Below are positions 34,912 to 42,565 of a stretch of DNA of 42,576 nucleotides, in pieces. The position numbers and the translations under genes were made by a program. The stretch is taken from contig CAYFMP010000028.1 of NCBI GenBank assembly GCA_964344215.1, positions 1 to 42,576 on the forward strand, in the 5' to 3' direction. Each line of letters starts with the position of its first letter. The stretch's first letter is position 1. The notes beneath the pieces were generated by a model that worked only from the letters and a program-made list of their open reading frames with translations, did not search any database and had not been told where the DNA came from. Origin of the DNA: CAYFMP01 sp964344215. Lineage in GTDB: Bacteria > Pseudomonadota > Alphaproteobacteria > Rhodospirillales > Casp-alpha2.

Positions 34912-35778
34912 ATGACCATAAAGACCATACTTGCCCCGATCCGGGGCGACGGCAAGGGCGAGGGCGTTCTCAACCACGCGCTCGCCGTCGCGCGCCGCTT
35001 CGACGCCCACATCGACGTCATTCACGCCCGCGCCCGGCCACAGGACATGCTGCCCTACGCCACCATCATGCTGACCGAGAAGATGAGCCACGACATCATC
35101 GAATCGGCCGAGGCCAGCGCCGCCGCCGCCGAGGCCAACCTGCGCAAGCTGTTCGACGACTATTGCGCGGCCAACGGTGTCAAGCTGGTCGAGGCGCCGG
35201 CGCCCGACGGCGACGGCGTCACCGCCTCGTTTCGCGAGGAGACCGGCAAGCAGGCGGCGATCGTCGCCGTTCGCGGGCGGCTCGCCGACCTCATCGTCGT
35301 GCCGAGGCCCGACGGCGACACCCAGCTCGGCGCCAACACTCTGGAATCGGCTCTGCTGGAGACCGGCAAGCCGGTGCTGATGGCGCCGGACCTGCCGCTC
35401 GACGGTATCGGCGACACCATCGTCGTCGCCTGGAACGGCAGCGCCGAAGCGGCCCGCGCCGTCGACGCCGCGATGCCGCTGCTGGCCAACGCCGGGGCGG
35501 TCAATATCCTGATCGGCTCGGACGCCGAGTCGACCGAGCTGCCGGCCGAGGACCTGATGCGGTACATGGGCTGGCACGGAGTCGAGGCCGAAATTCACGT
35601 CTTCGCGGCCGGCACCTTCGATATCGGCGAACCGCTGATGGCCGAGGCCGCGGCCCGCAACGCCGACCTCCTGGTGATGGGCGGCTACGGCCACAGCCGG
35701 CGCCGTGAGTTGGTGATGGGCGGCGTCACCCGCTACGTCATCGAGGAAGCCGACATCCCGGTGCTGATGGCGCACTAG
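34912..35778 (+). CDS. Tandem universal stress protein (UspA family)
   Basis: The 288-residue protein has two Usp domains. The first (about 1-150) opens TIKTILAPIRGDGKGE. The second (about 155-288) opens DTIVVAWNGSAEAARAV and ends in a motif close to the nucleotide-binding Gx2Gx9G(S/T) element, MGGYGHSRRRELVMGGVTRY. The first domain lacks this motif, so only the second is likely to bind ATP or AMP. It starts 39 bases after fhs, so it is probably part of the same operon and may help cells cope with the imported acid or formaldehyde/formate stress. The last is a guess. Confidence 0.88.
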   Translation: MTIKTILAPIRGDGKGEGVLNHALAVARRFDAHIDVIHARARPQDMLPYATIMLTEKMSHDIIESAEASAAAAEANLRKLFDDYCAANGVKLVEAPAPDGDGVTASFREETGKQAAIVAVRGRLADLIVVPRPDGDTQLGANTLESALLETGKPVLMAPDLPLDGIGDTIVVAWNGSAEAARAVDAAMPLLANAGAVNILIGSDAESTELPAEDLMRYMGWHGVEAEIHVFAAGTFDIGEPLMAEAAARNADLLVMGGYGHSRRRELVMGGVTRYVIEEADIPVLMAH

Positions 35779-35852
35779 TGACGTAGTTAAGTCCCGCATC
35801 GAATCGATCGATGGCGTGAACAAGAAAAATTTTCGAAACGACAGGCGTTTGC

Positions 35853-36752
35853 TCAATTAAGAGCCGGATCCGCCCGAAGGCGCTCGACCATATAGTCGAC
35901 AAATGACCGGACCTTGGCGGAAACCATCCGTCCCTCCTGGTGAACCACGTGGATCGGCAGGGGAGGCAATTCGAACTCGCTCAAGACCGTTTGCAATCGC
36001 CCGCCGGCCAAATCGGGCGCGATCTGGTAGGACAACAGGCGCGAAAGTCCCCATCCGCGAACCGCCATTTCTATCACCGCGTCGTTGGTGTTCATTCGGA
36101 TTCGCGGTTCCACCCGGATGGAAACCGGTTTTCCGTTTTCCCGGAACGGCCACTCCTGCGACGCCCCCAAGGCCAGCGACTGGATAAGCCGGTGGCCGGA
36201 AAGGTCGTCCGGGTGCTGCGGCAGCCCGTATTTTTTAAGATAGCCCGGTGATGCGAACACGACTCGGCGAACAGTTCCGGCGCGAACCGCGATAAGGGAA
36301 GAATCGGGCAGGTCGCCGATTCGAATGGCGACGTCCAAGCCCTCGTCCATCAGATTGACGACCCTGTCGATGTACAGTGTCCGGGCGTTGACCAGCGGGT
36401 ACAGGTCGAGAAAATCACCCAGGATCGGGGTCACGAACATGCGCCCGAACAGGACCGGCGCCGTGATGCGCACCTCGCCGCGCGGCGCCGCGTGAGACCC
36501 GACCGCCGCTTCCTCGGCCTCTTCCAATTCAAGCAAAATCCGTTGCGCGTCGCGCAGGAACCTCTCGCCGCTTTCCGTCAACCGGACCGAACGCGTCGTG
36601 CGGACGAACAACCGGGTGCCGAGACGTTCTTCAAGCATGGCGACGGCGCGGGTGACGGCTGGCGGCGATATCGCCAAATCGCGGGCGGCGGCGGCAAAGC
36701 CCCGGCACTCCGCTACCTTTACGAACACTTGAATCGCGTGAAACCGGTCCAT
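35853..36752 (-). CDS. LysR-family transcriptional regulator
   Basis: This 299-residue protein has an N-terminal winged helix (MDRFHAIQVFVKVAECRGFA, ISPPAVTRAVAMLEERLGTRLFVRT) and a type-2 periplasmic-binding-like effector domain, opening at GEVRITAPVLFG. The ATG at 36752 is used; a TTG codon just before is also possible. It is convergent with the Usp gene and divergent from the AhpD-like operon, the usual arrangement for a LysR regulator and its target. The shared gap contains an 8-bp inverted repeat. The effector is unknown. Confidence 0.93.
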   Translation of the reverse strand: MDRFHAIQVFVKVAECRGFAAAARDLAISPPAVTRAVAMLEERLGTRLFVRTTRSVRLTESGERFLRDAQRILLELEEAEEAAVGSHAAPRGEVRITAPVLFGRMFVTPILGDFLDLYPLVNARTLYIDRVVNLMDEGLDVAIRIGDLPDSSLIAVRAGTVRRVVFASPGYLKKYGLPQHPDDLSGHRLIQSLALGASQEWPFRENGKPVSIRVEPRIRMNTNDAVIEMAVRGWGLSRLLSYQIAPDLAGGRLQTVLSEFELPPLPIHVVHQEGRMVSAKVRSFVDYMVERLRADPALN

Positions 36753-36764
36753 CAAATTATTCCG

Positions 36765-36802
36765 TAGAATAGAATAGTTAATTCAATACTACGCCTATTC
36801 TA
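36765..36802. promoter_or_regulatory. Candidate LysR-binding inverted repeat
   Basis: TAGAATAG (36765-36772) and CTATTCTA (36795-36802) form an 8-bp inverted repeat with a 22-base spacer. They lie in the AT-rich gap between the divergent LysR and AhpD-like genes. An overlapping second copy, AGAATAG, is at 36771-36777. This spacing and place fit a LysR tetramer site. Confidence 0.55.
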
Positions 36803-36893
36803 ATATTTTCTGAAACAGTTTATTTCTTGTTCGTCAGGCGCGGAAAGCGACCGGACACCCCAACCAACCCCAAGCCAGGAGAGAATTGTCATC

Positions 36894-37442
36894 ATGAGCC
36901 GTATCAACCTCGTGACCCAAGACACCGCCGACGCCGAACAGAAGGCGCTGCTCGAAGCGATCCAGAGCAAACTCGGCATGGTCCCCAACTTCCTCGGTGT
37001 TCTGGCGCACTCGCCGGATGCCTTGAAAGCCTTCCTCGGCCTTCACGGAATTGCCGAGTCCGGCCGACTGGACCCGCCGACCCGCGAACGCATCGCTCTC
37101 GCCGTTGCCCAGAGCAACGCTTGCGAATACTGCCTGTCCGCCCATGACGCCATCGGCCGCAAGGCCGGGTTGACGGGCTCGGAGATCGAGGCCAACCGCG
37201 CCGGCACCTCGCAAGACGCAAAGGCCGCCGCCGCCGTAACATTCGCGAAAGCACTGAATGAACACCTTGGCGAGGTCACCCAGGCCGAGTTGGACGCAGT
37301 TCGAGACGCCGGTTACGACGACGCCGAAATCGTCGAAATCATCACCCACGTGGGGATGAATATTTTGACCAACCTGATCGGCAAGGCCTCGCGGGTAGAT
37401 ATCGACTTCCCCAAGGTTTCCCTGCAGGACAAAGCGGCCTAA
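36894..37442 (+). CDS. Carboxymuconolactone decarboxylase/AhpD-like protein
   Basis: This 182-residue all-helical protein has the AhpD-type redox motif CEYC (Cys77, Cys80) followed by SAH (His84) in NACEYCLSAHDAIGRKAG. That is the peroxidase-associated CxxCxxxH signature of the CMD family. Such proteins act as peroxidases or disulfide reductases rather than true decarboxylases. It is the first gene after the LysR regulator with an AGGAGAG ribosome site, so it probably heads an operon with the oxidoreductase, HPP and cupin genes. Confidence 0.87.
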   Translation: MSRINLVTQDTADAEQKALLEAIQSKLGMVPNFLGVLAHSPDALKAFLGLHGIAESGRLDPPTRERIALAVAQSNACEYCLSAHDAIGRKAGLTGSEIEANRAGTSQDAKAAAAVTFAKALNEHLGEVTQAELDAVRDAGYDDAEIVEIITHVGMNILTNLIGKASRVDIDFPKVSLQDKAA

Positions 37443-37467
37443 CCCTCAACCGCTTGTCCATCCCCCG

Positions 37468-37505
37468 GGGCGAGCGCCCACACCCACCACCGGGTGCTCG
37501 CCCCA
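37468..37505. repeat. Intercistronic hairpin
   Basis: GGGGCGAGC (37468-37476) pairs with GCTCGCCCC (37497-37505). The stem continues through one G-U pair and CCC/GGG, giving about 13 bp with a 12-base loop. No T-run follows. It lies between the AhpD-like and oxidoreductase genes and may set their relative expression. Confidence 0.65.
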
Positions 37506-37529
37506 CCATTATTCGAAAGAGACACCGTC

Positions 37530-39125
37530 ATGGCCAAAAGATTCGCCGAAATCACTTTCACTCCTTCCGTTAAGGCGGCACAAACCCGCTACGGTAGCCG
37601 CGCCGCCAACCAGGGGTTCGAATTGGCCGAAAACCCTGGCGACACGTTGGGCGAAGCCGAGGTCGCCTTCATTGAAGCGCGTGACGGGTTCTATCAGGCT
37701 ACGGTGAATGAAGACGGATGGCCTTATGTGCAGTTCCGCGGCGGTCCGTCCGGTTTTCTGAAAGTGCTCGATGAGCGAACCATCGGTTACGCCGACTTCC
37801 GCGGCAACATCCAATATCTCAGTGTCGGCAACCTCGCCGCCAATGACCGGATTGCGATGATCCTGATGGATTACCCGAACCGCCGCCGCCTCAAGATCTG
37901 GGCGCGGGCGCGGATTGTCCACCATGACGAAGACCCGGAACTGCTGGCTCGCCTTGAGATGCCGACCTATCGCGCTCGGGTCGAACGCGCCGTGGTGATG
38001 AACATCGAGGCGATTGATTGGAATTGCCCGCAACATATCACGCCCCGGTTCACCGAGGCCGAAATCGAGGAGCTGACGGCGCCGTTGAAAAGCCGGATCG
38101 CCGAGCTCGAGACGACGGCGGGCGATCTGTCGGCCGCTCCTCCCGCGCCGCAATCGGTGATCGGCGACGGTCCTTTGGAACTGGTTATTACAGGCATTCG
38201 CCAACTCACGCCCGAAGTCCGGGCTTACGAGCTGCGGCGCCCGGATTCCGGTGACCTGCCGGCGGTCGCCGCCGGTGCCCATATCGAGGTTCCAGTCGCC
38301 TTCGCCGACGGGCGCCGGGAGACCCGGACCTATTCGATCGCAAGCAACCCGGGCTGCCGCGACGCCTTCGAGATCGCCGTTCGACTCGACCCCGACGGCC
38401 GCGGCGGATCGCGCGCGATCCACGAAGGCTATGCGCTTGGCCTGCGCCTTCGGGCTGGTCTGCCGCGGAACGGGTTTCCGCTTCACGACGACGACCGGCC
38501 GGCCCTGTTGATCGCCGGCGGCATCGGCATTACGCCGCTGAAGGCCATGGCGCAGTCGCTCTTGGCCGACGGACGGGCCTTCCATCTGCACTTTGCCGCC
38601 CGCTCGCGCTCGCTCATGGCCTATCGCTCGAAACTGGCGTCGGCGCTCGACGGCGCGGTCACCTTCTACCCCGGAGAGGAAAGCCGAAGGATCGATATCG
38701 AAGCACTATTATCCAAAGCCCCTGCCGACGCGGTGTTCTACGTCTGCGGCCCGGAGCGCCTGATCGAGGCCGTCCGGAGCATGGCGGCGGCGTACGGCAT
38801 CGACGGCAAGCAGGTGCGGTTCGAGCGCTTCACCGCGACGGCGTCTGAGGCCGGCGATACGGCCTTTCAGGTGCGCCTGGCCCGATCCGGAACGGAGCTT
38901 GCCGTGGCGCACGATCAAACCGTTCTAAACGCCTTGCTCGACGCCGGCGTTGACGCGGATTACGGCTGTAAGTCAGGCACCTGCGGCTCGTGTGCCGTGA
39001 AAGTGCTCGACGGCAGACCTGAGCATCGCGACAGCACGCTCACTGATGCGGAACGCGACCAGGCCGGATTAATTCTCCCCTGCGTGTCCCGCGCCGCGAG
39101 CCGCAGCCTCGTCCTTGATCTTTGA
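37530..39125 (+). CDS. PNPOx-FAD/NAD(P)-[2Fe-2S] fusion oxidoreductase
   Basis: The 531-residue protein has three parts. A pyridoxamine-5'-phosphate-oxidase-like split barrel (about 15-185) includes ATVNEDGWPYVQFRGGP, RIAMILMDYPNRRRLKIWA and VERAVVMNIEAIDWNCPQHI. A ferredoxin-reductase module (about 215-435) has FAD motif RTYSIASNPG and NAD motif LLIAGGIGITPLKAMAQSL. A C-terminal plant-type [2Fe-2S] ferredoxin has ligands in GCKSGTCGSC and a fourth Cys in LILPCVSR. Electron flow would be NAD(P)H to FAD to the cluster, with the N-terminal domain perhaps holding FMN or a substrate. The ATG at 37530 is preferred over 37494. Substrate unknown. Confidence 0.9.
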   Translation: MAKRFAEITFTPSVKAAQTRYGSRAANQGFELAENPGDTLGEAEVAFIEARDGFYQATVNEDGWPYVQFRGGPSGFLKVLDERTIGYADFRGNIQYLSVGNLAANDRIAMILMDYPNRRRLKIWARARIVHHDEDPELLARLEMPTYRARVERAVVMNIEAIDWNCPQHITPRFTEAEIEELTAPLKSRIAELETTAGDLSAAPPAPQSVIGDGPLELVITGIRQLTPEVRAYELRRPDSGDLPAVAAGAHIEVPVAFADGRRETRTYSIASNPGCRDAFEIAVRLDPDGRGGSRAIHEGYALGLRLRAGLPRNGFPLHDDDRPALLIAGGIGITPLKAMAQSLLADGRAFHLHFAARSRSLMAYRSKLASALDGAVTFYPGEESRRIDIEALLSKAPADAVFYVCGPERLIEAVRSMAAAYGIDGKQVRFERFTATASEAGDTAFQVRLARSGTELAVAHDQTVLNALLDAGVDADYGCKSGTCGSCAVKVLDGRPEHRDSTLTDAERDQAGLILPCVSRAASRSLVLDL

Positions 39126-39150
39126 GGCACGGCTGGAAGGAAATAACTCC

Positions 39151-39666
39151 ATGCAATGGTTCGAACGCTACATCGGCAAAATGGCCGGTGGAAATACACT
39201 GCCACAGGCGCCGCGCCCATCGTCTGCGATCCTGGCAGGAATTGGTGCGACATGCGCGATCGCCGCCACGGCGGGACTTGGCGAGGGGACCGGGACCTTG
39301 ATTCTGATGGCCCCGTTCGGGGCGTCCTGTTTTCTCGCCTTCGCAGTGCCGGAGAGTCCGCTGGCGCAACCCAGAAACATCGTCCTCGGCCACCTGATAT
39401 CCACGACCGTCGGTCTGATCGTTCTGGCGCTCCTCGGCGACGGTTGGCCGTCCATGGCGCTCGCCGTCGGCCTGGCGGTCATTCTGATGCAGGTGACCCG
39501 AACGGGACACGCACCCGCAGGCGCCGACCCAATGGTCGTGTTCGCCATTCAACCGGCCTGGAGTTTCTTGATCTTCCCCGTGCTGACAGGGGCCGTATTG
39601 ATCGCCATCGTTGCCCTGATCTTCAATAACCTGAGATCCGACGTCCGCTATCCAAAATACTGGTAA
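39151..39666 (+). CDS. HPP-family membrane protein
   Basis: This 171-residue protein has four predicted membrane helices (about 35-52, 53-75, 85-125 as two, and 140-162). The HPP-family signature region is slightly changed to GHAPAGADP (usually HPPAGA). A further conserved stretch is LMAPFGASCFLAFAVPESPLAQPRN. Plant and cyanobacterial members have been linked to nitrite transport. The ATG at 39151 follows GGAAGG. It starts 25 bases after the oxidoreductase stop, so the two are coupled. Confidence 0.83.
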   Translation: MQWFERYIGKMAGGNTLPQAPRPSSAILAGIGATCAIAATAGLGEGTGTLILMAPFGASCFLAFAVPESPLAQPRNIVLGHLISTTVGLIVLALLGDGWPSMALAVGLAVILMQVTRTGHAPAGADPMVVFAIQPAWSFLIFPVLTGAVLIAIVALIFNNLRSDVRYPKYW

Positions 39667-39687
39667 CGTCGGGCCGTATACCGAGGG

Positions 39688-40410
39688 ATGAAAAAAGAAA
39701 CCATGCGCATCAACGCGAATTTTAACGAACGCGCTTTGGTCCAAACGATCGGCGCGGATTGGGTATCTTCGCCGAGTTCCGGCGTCGAGCGCATCATGTT
39801 GGATCGGATCGGTGATGAGGTTGCGCGCGCAACGTCCATCGTCCGTTTCGATCCGGGAAGCACTTTTCCGATGCACAGCCACGGCGGGGGCGAAGAATTC
39901 CTCGTGCTGGAGGGCACGTTCTCCGACGAGTTCGGCGACTTCGGTCCCGGCTCTTACCTGCGCAACCCGGCCGGCACTTCACATACGCCGTTCACCCGCG
40001 AGGGCTGCACGATTTTCGTTAAACTTTGGCAGTTCCAGGACGGCGACACAGAGACGGTTAAGATCGATACGCGCGCGAGTACGTTCGCGCCGGGTCTGGT
40101 GGAGGGCCTCAGCGTCTTGCCGTTGCATCAATTCGAAACCGAGAGCACGGCCCTGGTGCGCTGGCGGCCTGGAACGGTCTTCAATCGCCACAGCCATTTC
40201 GGAGGAGAGGAAATTTACGTTGTCGAGGGAACTTTCGAGGACGAATTCGGCTCCTATCCCGCCGGAACCTGGCTTCGCAGCCCGCATCTAAGCACGCACA
40301 CACCGTTCTCGGACCAGGGATGCCTGATCTACGTCAAGGTCGGGCACCTGTTGGCGGAACTGGGCACTTTGAGTGATCCGGGAGAACGACCTTTGCGAGC
40401 TACGCAATAA
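39688..40410 (+). CDS. Tandem cupin (ChrR-like) protein
   Basis: The 240-residue protein contains two cupin barrels of the ChrR/anti-sigma type. Each has an HxHxxGGEE metal motif: MHSHGGGEEFLVLEGTF in the first and RHSHFGGEEIYVVEGTF in the second. The matching second motifs are NPAGTSHTPF and SPHLSTHTPF. Both halves keep the ligands, so both may bind metal. The two halves are clearly related, pointing to an internal duplication. It is the fourth gene downstream of the LysR regulator. ChrR cupins sense singlet oxygen or act as oxygenases; which applies is unknown. An in-frame ATG at 39703 is an alternative start. Confidence 0.87.
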   Translation: MKKETMRINANFNERALVQTIGADWVSSPSSGVERIMLDRIGDEVARATSIVRFDPGSTFPMHSHGGGEEFLVLEGTFSDEFGDFGPGSYLRNPAGTSHTPFTREGCTIFVKLWQFQDGDTETVKIDTRASTFAPGLVEGLSVLPLHQFETESTALVRWRPGTVFNRHSHFGGEEIYVVEGTFEDEFGSYPAGTWLRSPHLSTHTPFSDQGCLIYVKVGHLLAELGTLSDPGERPLRATQ

Positions 40411-40413
40411 CCG

Positions 40414-40441
40414 GCAATTCCGGGGACGCAATTCCGAGGAC
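40414..40441. repeat. 14-bp tandem direct repeat, REP/RAYT-like remnant
   Basis: GCAATTCCGGGGAC and GCAATTCCGAGGAC are adjacent 14-bp copies with one mismatch. A further 'AATTCCG' follows about 15 bases later. 'AATTCCGGGGAC' resembles sequences flanking REP-associated transposases (from memory). No transposase is in the window. Confidence 0.5.
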
Positions 40442-40510
40442 ACCTCACCTAATTCCGTCGGTTCCGTTTCATAAAGTGGGTGTTTTCAAGTCATGCGAAG
40501 GAAAACGGAG

Positions 40511-41026
40511 ATGATTGACCAGTTCGACCGGTGGCCATCAGGTTTCAGCGGTAACGACTTCCCGATCTATCGGCCCCGGCGCATGGGCTTTATCGACCAC
40601 TGGCGTGCAGATGAATGGGCTATCAAGGCGTATGGAATCCGGCATCGCGAACTCGTGGATGGCGAGCCCCTTGTTGATGACGACCTTGTCGCATCCGCAC
40701 GCAAACATGTTTCGAACTTGCTTCCGCTCACCAGAGAGGAAGGGGAATTCTACAAGACCGGTTTTGTCGTTCTTCATGAAGGAGAAATGGCCAACTGGCT
40801 GCTCTTCCAATGGTGGACGCATCGCGATGTTTGGTGCCAGTTCCTATCTTATTCCCCCATCGGCACTCCGCTCACGTTTAAACAATCGACCGGCCCTATG
40901 CGCGCTTGCGTCTACGAAACGGCAATCATTTGGTTCGAGCAGAAATCTTGGATCAGGAACGTCCTGAATGGCAACGCCGACCGCCGCGCCTATCTCCTGG
41001 ATGTAATGCGAGACAACTATTGCTGA
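40511..41026 (+). CDS. Protein of unknown function
   Basis: This 171-residue soluble protein is not recognised. It is rich in Trp and aromatic residues, for example MGFIDHWRADEWAIKAYGI, MANWLLFQWWTHRDVWCQFL and IIWFEQKSWIRNVL. It has no signal peptide, membrane helix or known motif. The ATG at 40511 is chosen because an AAGGA lies eight bases upstream; an ATG at 40493 would add six residues. Its base composition is less GC-rich than its neighbours and it follows a REP-like repeat, so it may have been acquired. It has no clear operon partner. Confidence 0.65.
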   Translation: MIDQFDRWPSGFSGNDFPIYRPRRMGFIDHWRADEWAIKAYGIRHRELVDGEPLVDDDLVASARKHVSNLLPLTREEGEFYKTGFVVLHEGEMANWLLFQWWTHRDVWCQFLSYSPIGTPLTFKQSTGPMRACVYETAIIWFEQKSWIRNVLNGNADRRAYLLDVMRDNYC

Positions 41027-41176
41027 GCGGGCGTGGCCCAAGTTTCCGGATTTAACACCGCCAATTCACGCCGGGGCGGTGCAAGGCCTCGATTGGCATC
41101 CCCCGGGCCCTCGATCCTCGAAACACCCGGCTCTCGAGACTTGCCGGTGCCGACGCGGACGGGCACACTCGCCGCC

Positions 41177-42565
41177 ATGCCCGATACCGCGTCCAAACCC
41201 ACCAACTCGCCGATCGTCGCTACCTTCCGCGAGCTGACGCCGACCTCGGCCAAGCTGGCCGAGCGGGCGCTCGAAGTGTTCCCGAGCGGCATCGTCCACG
41301 ACAGCCGCCGCATGGCCCCCTACGGGCTCTATGTCGAGCGCGCCGAAGGGTCGCGCAAGTGGGACGCCGACGGCAACGAATACATCGACTACTACGGCGG
41401 CCACGGCGCGTTGCTGCTGGGTCACGCGCATCCCGACTTGACGGCAGCGGTGGCGAAGCAGGTCGCGCTCGGCACCCACCCCGCCGCCTGCCACCGCTTG
41501 GAACTCGAATGGGGCCGCCTGGTCAAGCAGCTGGTGCCGTCGGCCGAGCGCGTCCGCTTCACCTCGTCCGGCACCGAGGCCAACCTGATGGCGCTGAGAT
41601 TGGCCCGCGCCTACACCGGCAAGCCGAAGCTTTTGCGCTTCAAGCGCCATTTCCACGGTTGGCAGGACCACGTGGCGTTCGCCGTCACCGACCATTTCGA
41701 CGGCACCCCGACGCCGGGTGTGGTCGACGGCATCGCCGAGAACGTCATCGTCGCCGATCCGGCCGACGTCGCCGGCACCCAGGCGCTGCTCGAGGGTTGG
41801 GACGATTTCGCCGCCGTCATCATCGAACCGACCGGAGCCAGCTCCGGCCAAGTGCCGCTGCCGGCCGAGCTGATGGCGATGCTGCGCCGCGTCACCGAGG
41901 AGCGCGGCATCGTCCTCATCTTCGACGAGGTGGTGACCGGGTTCCGGGTCTCGAAGGGCGGCGCGCAAGCTTACCTCGGCGTCACCCCGGACCTGACGGC
42001 GTTGGCCAAGATCCTGGGCGGCGGCCTACCGGCCGGTGCCGTCGCCGGGCGGAAAGAGATCATGGATCTGCTCGACTTCGACATTGCCGCCGACAGGGGT
42101 TTCGAGAAGATCGCCCACCAGGGCACTTTCAACGCCAACCCGCTGTCGGCTGCATCCGGCGTCGCCATGCTGATGCGCGTTCGCGACGACGACGTGCCGG
42201 CCACGGCCAACGCACAAGGAGACAAGCTCAAAGCCGCCTGGAACCAGGTGTTCTCGGAGGAAAATGTCGCCTGGGCCGCCTACGGTCAGGGCTCCAGCGT
42301 CTACATCCACACCAACCCGGACGGCGACGACATCGACCCGCTCGCCTTCGACCCGGCCGCCTTCGATCCGCGCTTCTTCACCGCCGCCGCCGGCCACCCG
42401 GCGGCCGCCCGCCTGCGCCTCGCGCTGATGATCAAGGGCGTCGACATCTCCGGCAAGCTCGGTGCCATCGTCTCGGCGGCACATACCGACGACGACATCG
42501 CCGCCACCGCCGAGGCCATGCGCCACGCGCTCCACATGCTGAAGTTCGAGGGCGCACTCTCTTAG
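41177..42565 (+). CDS. Class III PLP-dependent aminotransferase (GSAM-related)
   Basis: The 462-residue enzyme shows class III features. DADGNEYIDYYGGHGALLLGHAHP and VRFTSSGTEANLMALRLARAYTGK bind the substrate and PLP phosphate. The cofactor Asp is in LIFDEVVTGFRV, and the PLP lysine is in TALAKILGGGLPAGAVAGRKE. The order and LGVTPDLTALAKILGGG resemble glutamate-1-semialdehyde aminomutase (HemL) and related aspartate-aminotransferase-family proteins. It is longer than typical HemL and lies far from hemA, so HemL is possible but not favoured. The ATG at 41177 is chosen where family similarity starts. Substrate unknown. Confidence 0.88.
   Translation: MPDTASKPTNSPIVATFRELTPTSAKLAERALEVFPSGIVHDSRRMAPYGLYVERAEGSRKWDADGNEYIDYYGGHGALLLGHAHPDLTAAVAKQVALGTHPAACHRLELEWGRLVKQLVPSAERVRFTSSGTEANLMALRLARAYTGKPKLLRFKRHFHGWQDHVAFAVTDHFDGTPTPGVVDGIAENVIVADPADVAGTQALLEGWDDFAAVIIEPTGASSGQVPLPAELMAMLRRVTEERGIVLIFDEVVTGFRVSKGGAQAYLGVTPDLTALAKILGGGLPAGAVAGRKEIMDLLDFDIAADRGFEKIAHQGTFNANPLSAASGVAMLMRVRDDDVPATANAQGDKLKAAWNQVFSEENVAWAAYGQGSSVYIHTNPDGDDIDPLAFDPAAFDPRFFTAAAGHPAAARLRLALMIKGVDISGKLGAIVSAAHTDDDIAATAEAMRHALHMLKFEGALS

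Noticed and set aside
33127..35856. Minus-strand open frame of 909 codons
   Set aside because: It is antisense to fhs and the Usp gene, which have clear family motifs; long antisense frames are expected at this GC content.
41177..42565. Direct assignment as hemL
   Set aside because: Longer than HemL and not near haem genes; kept as a GSAM-related aminotransferase.
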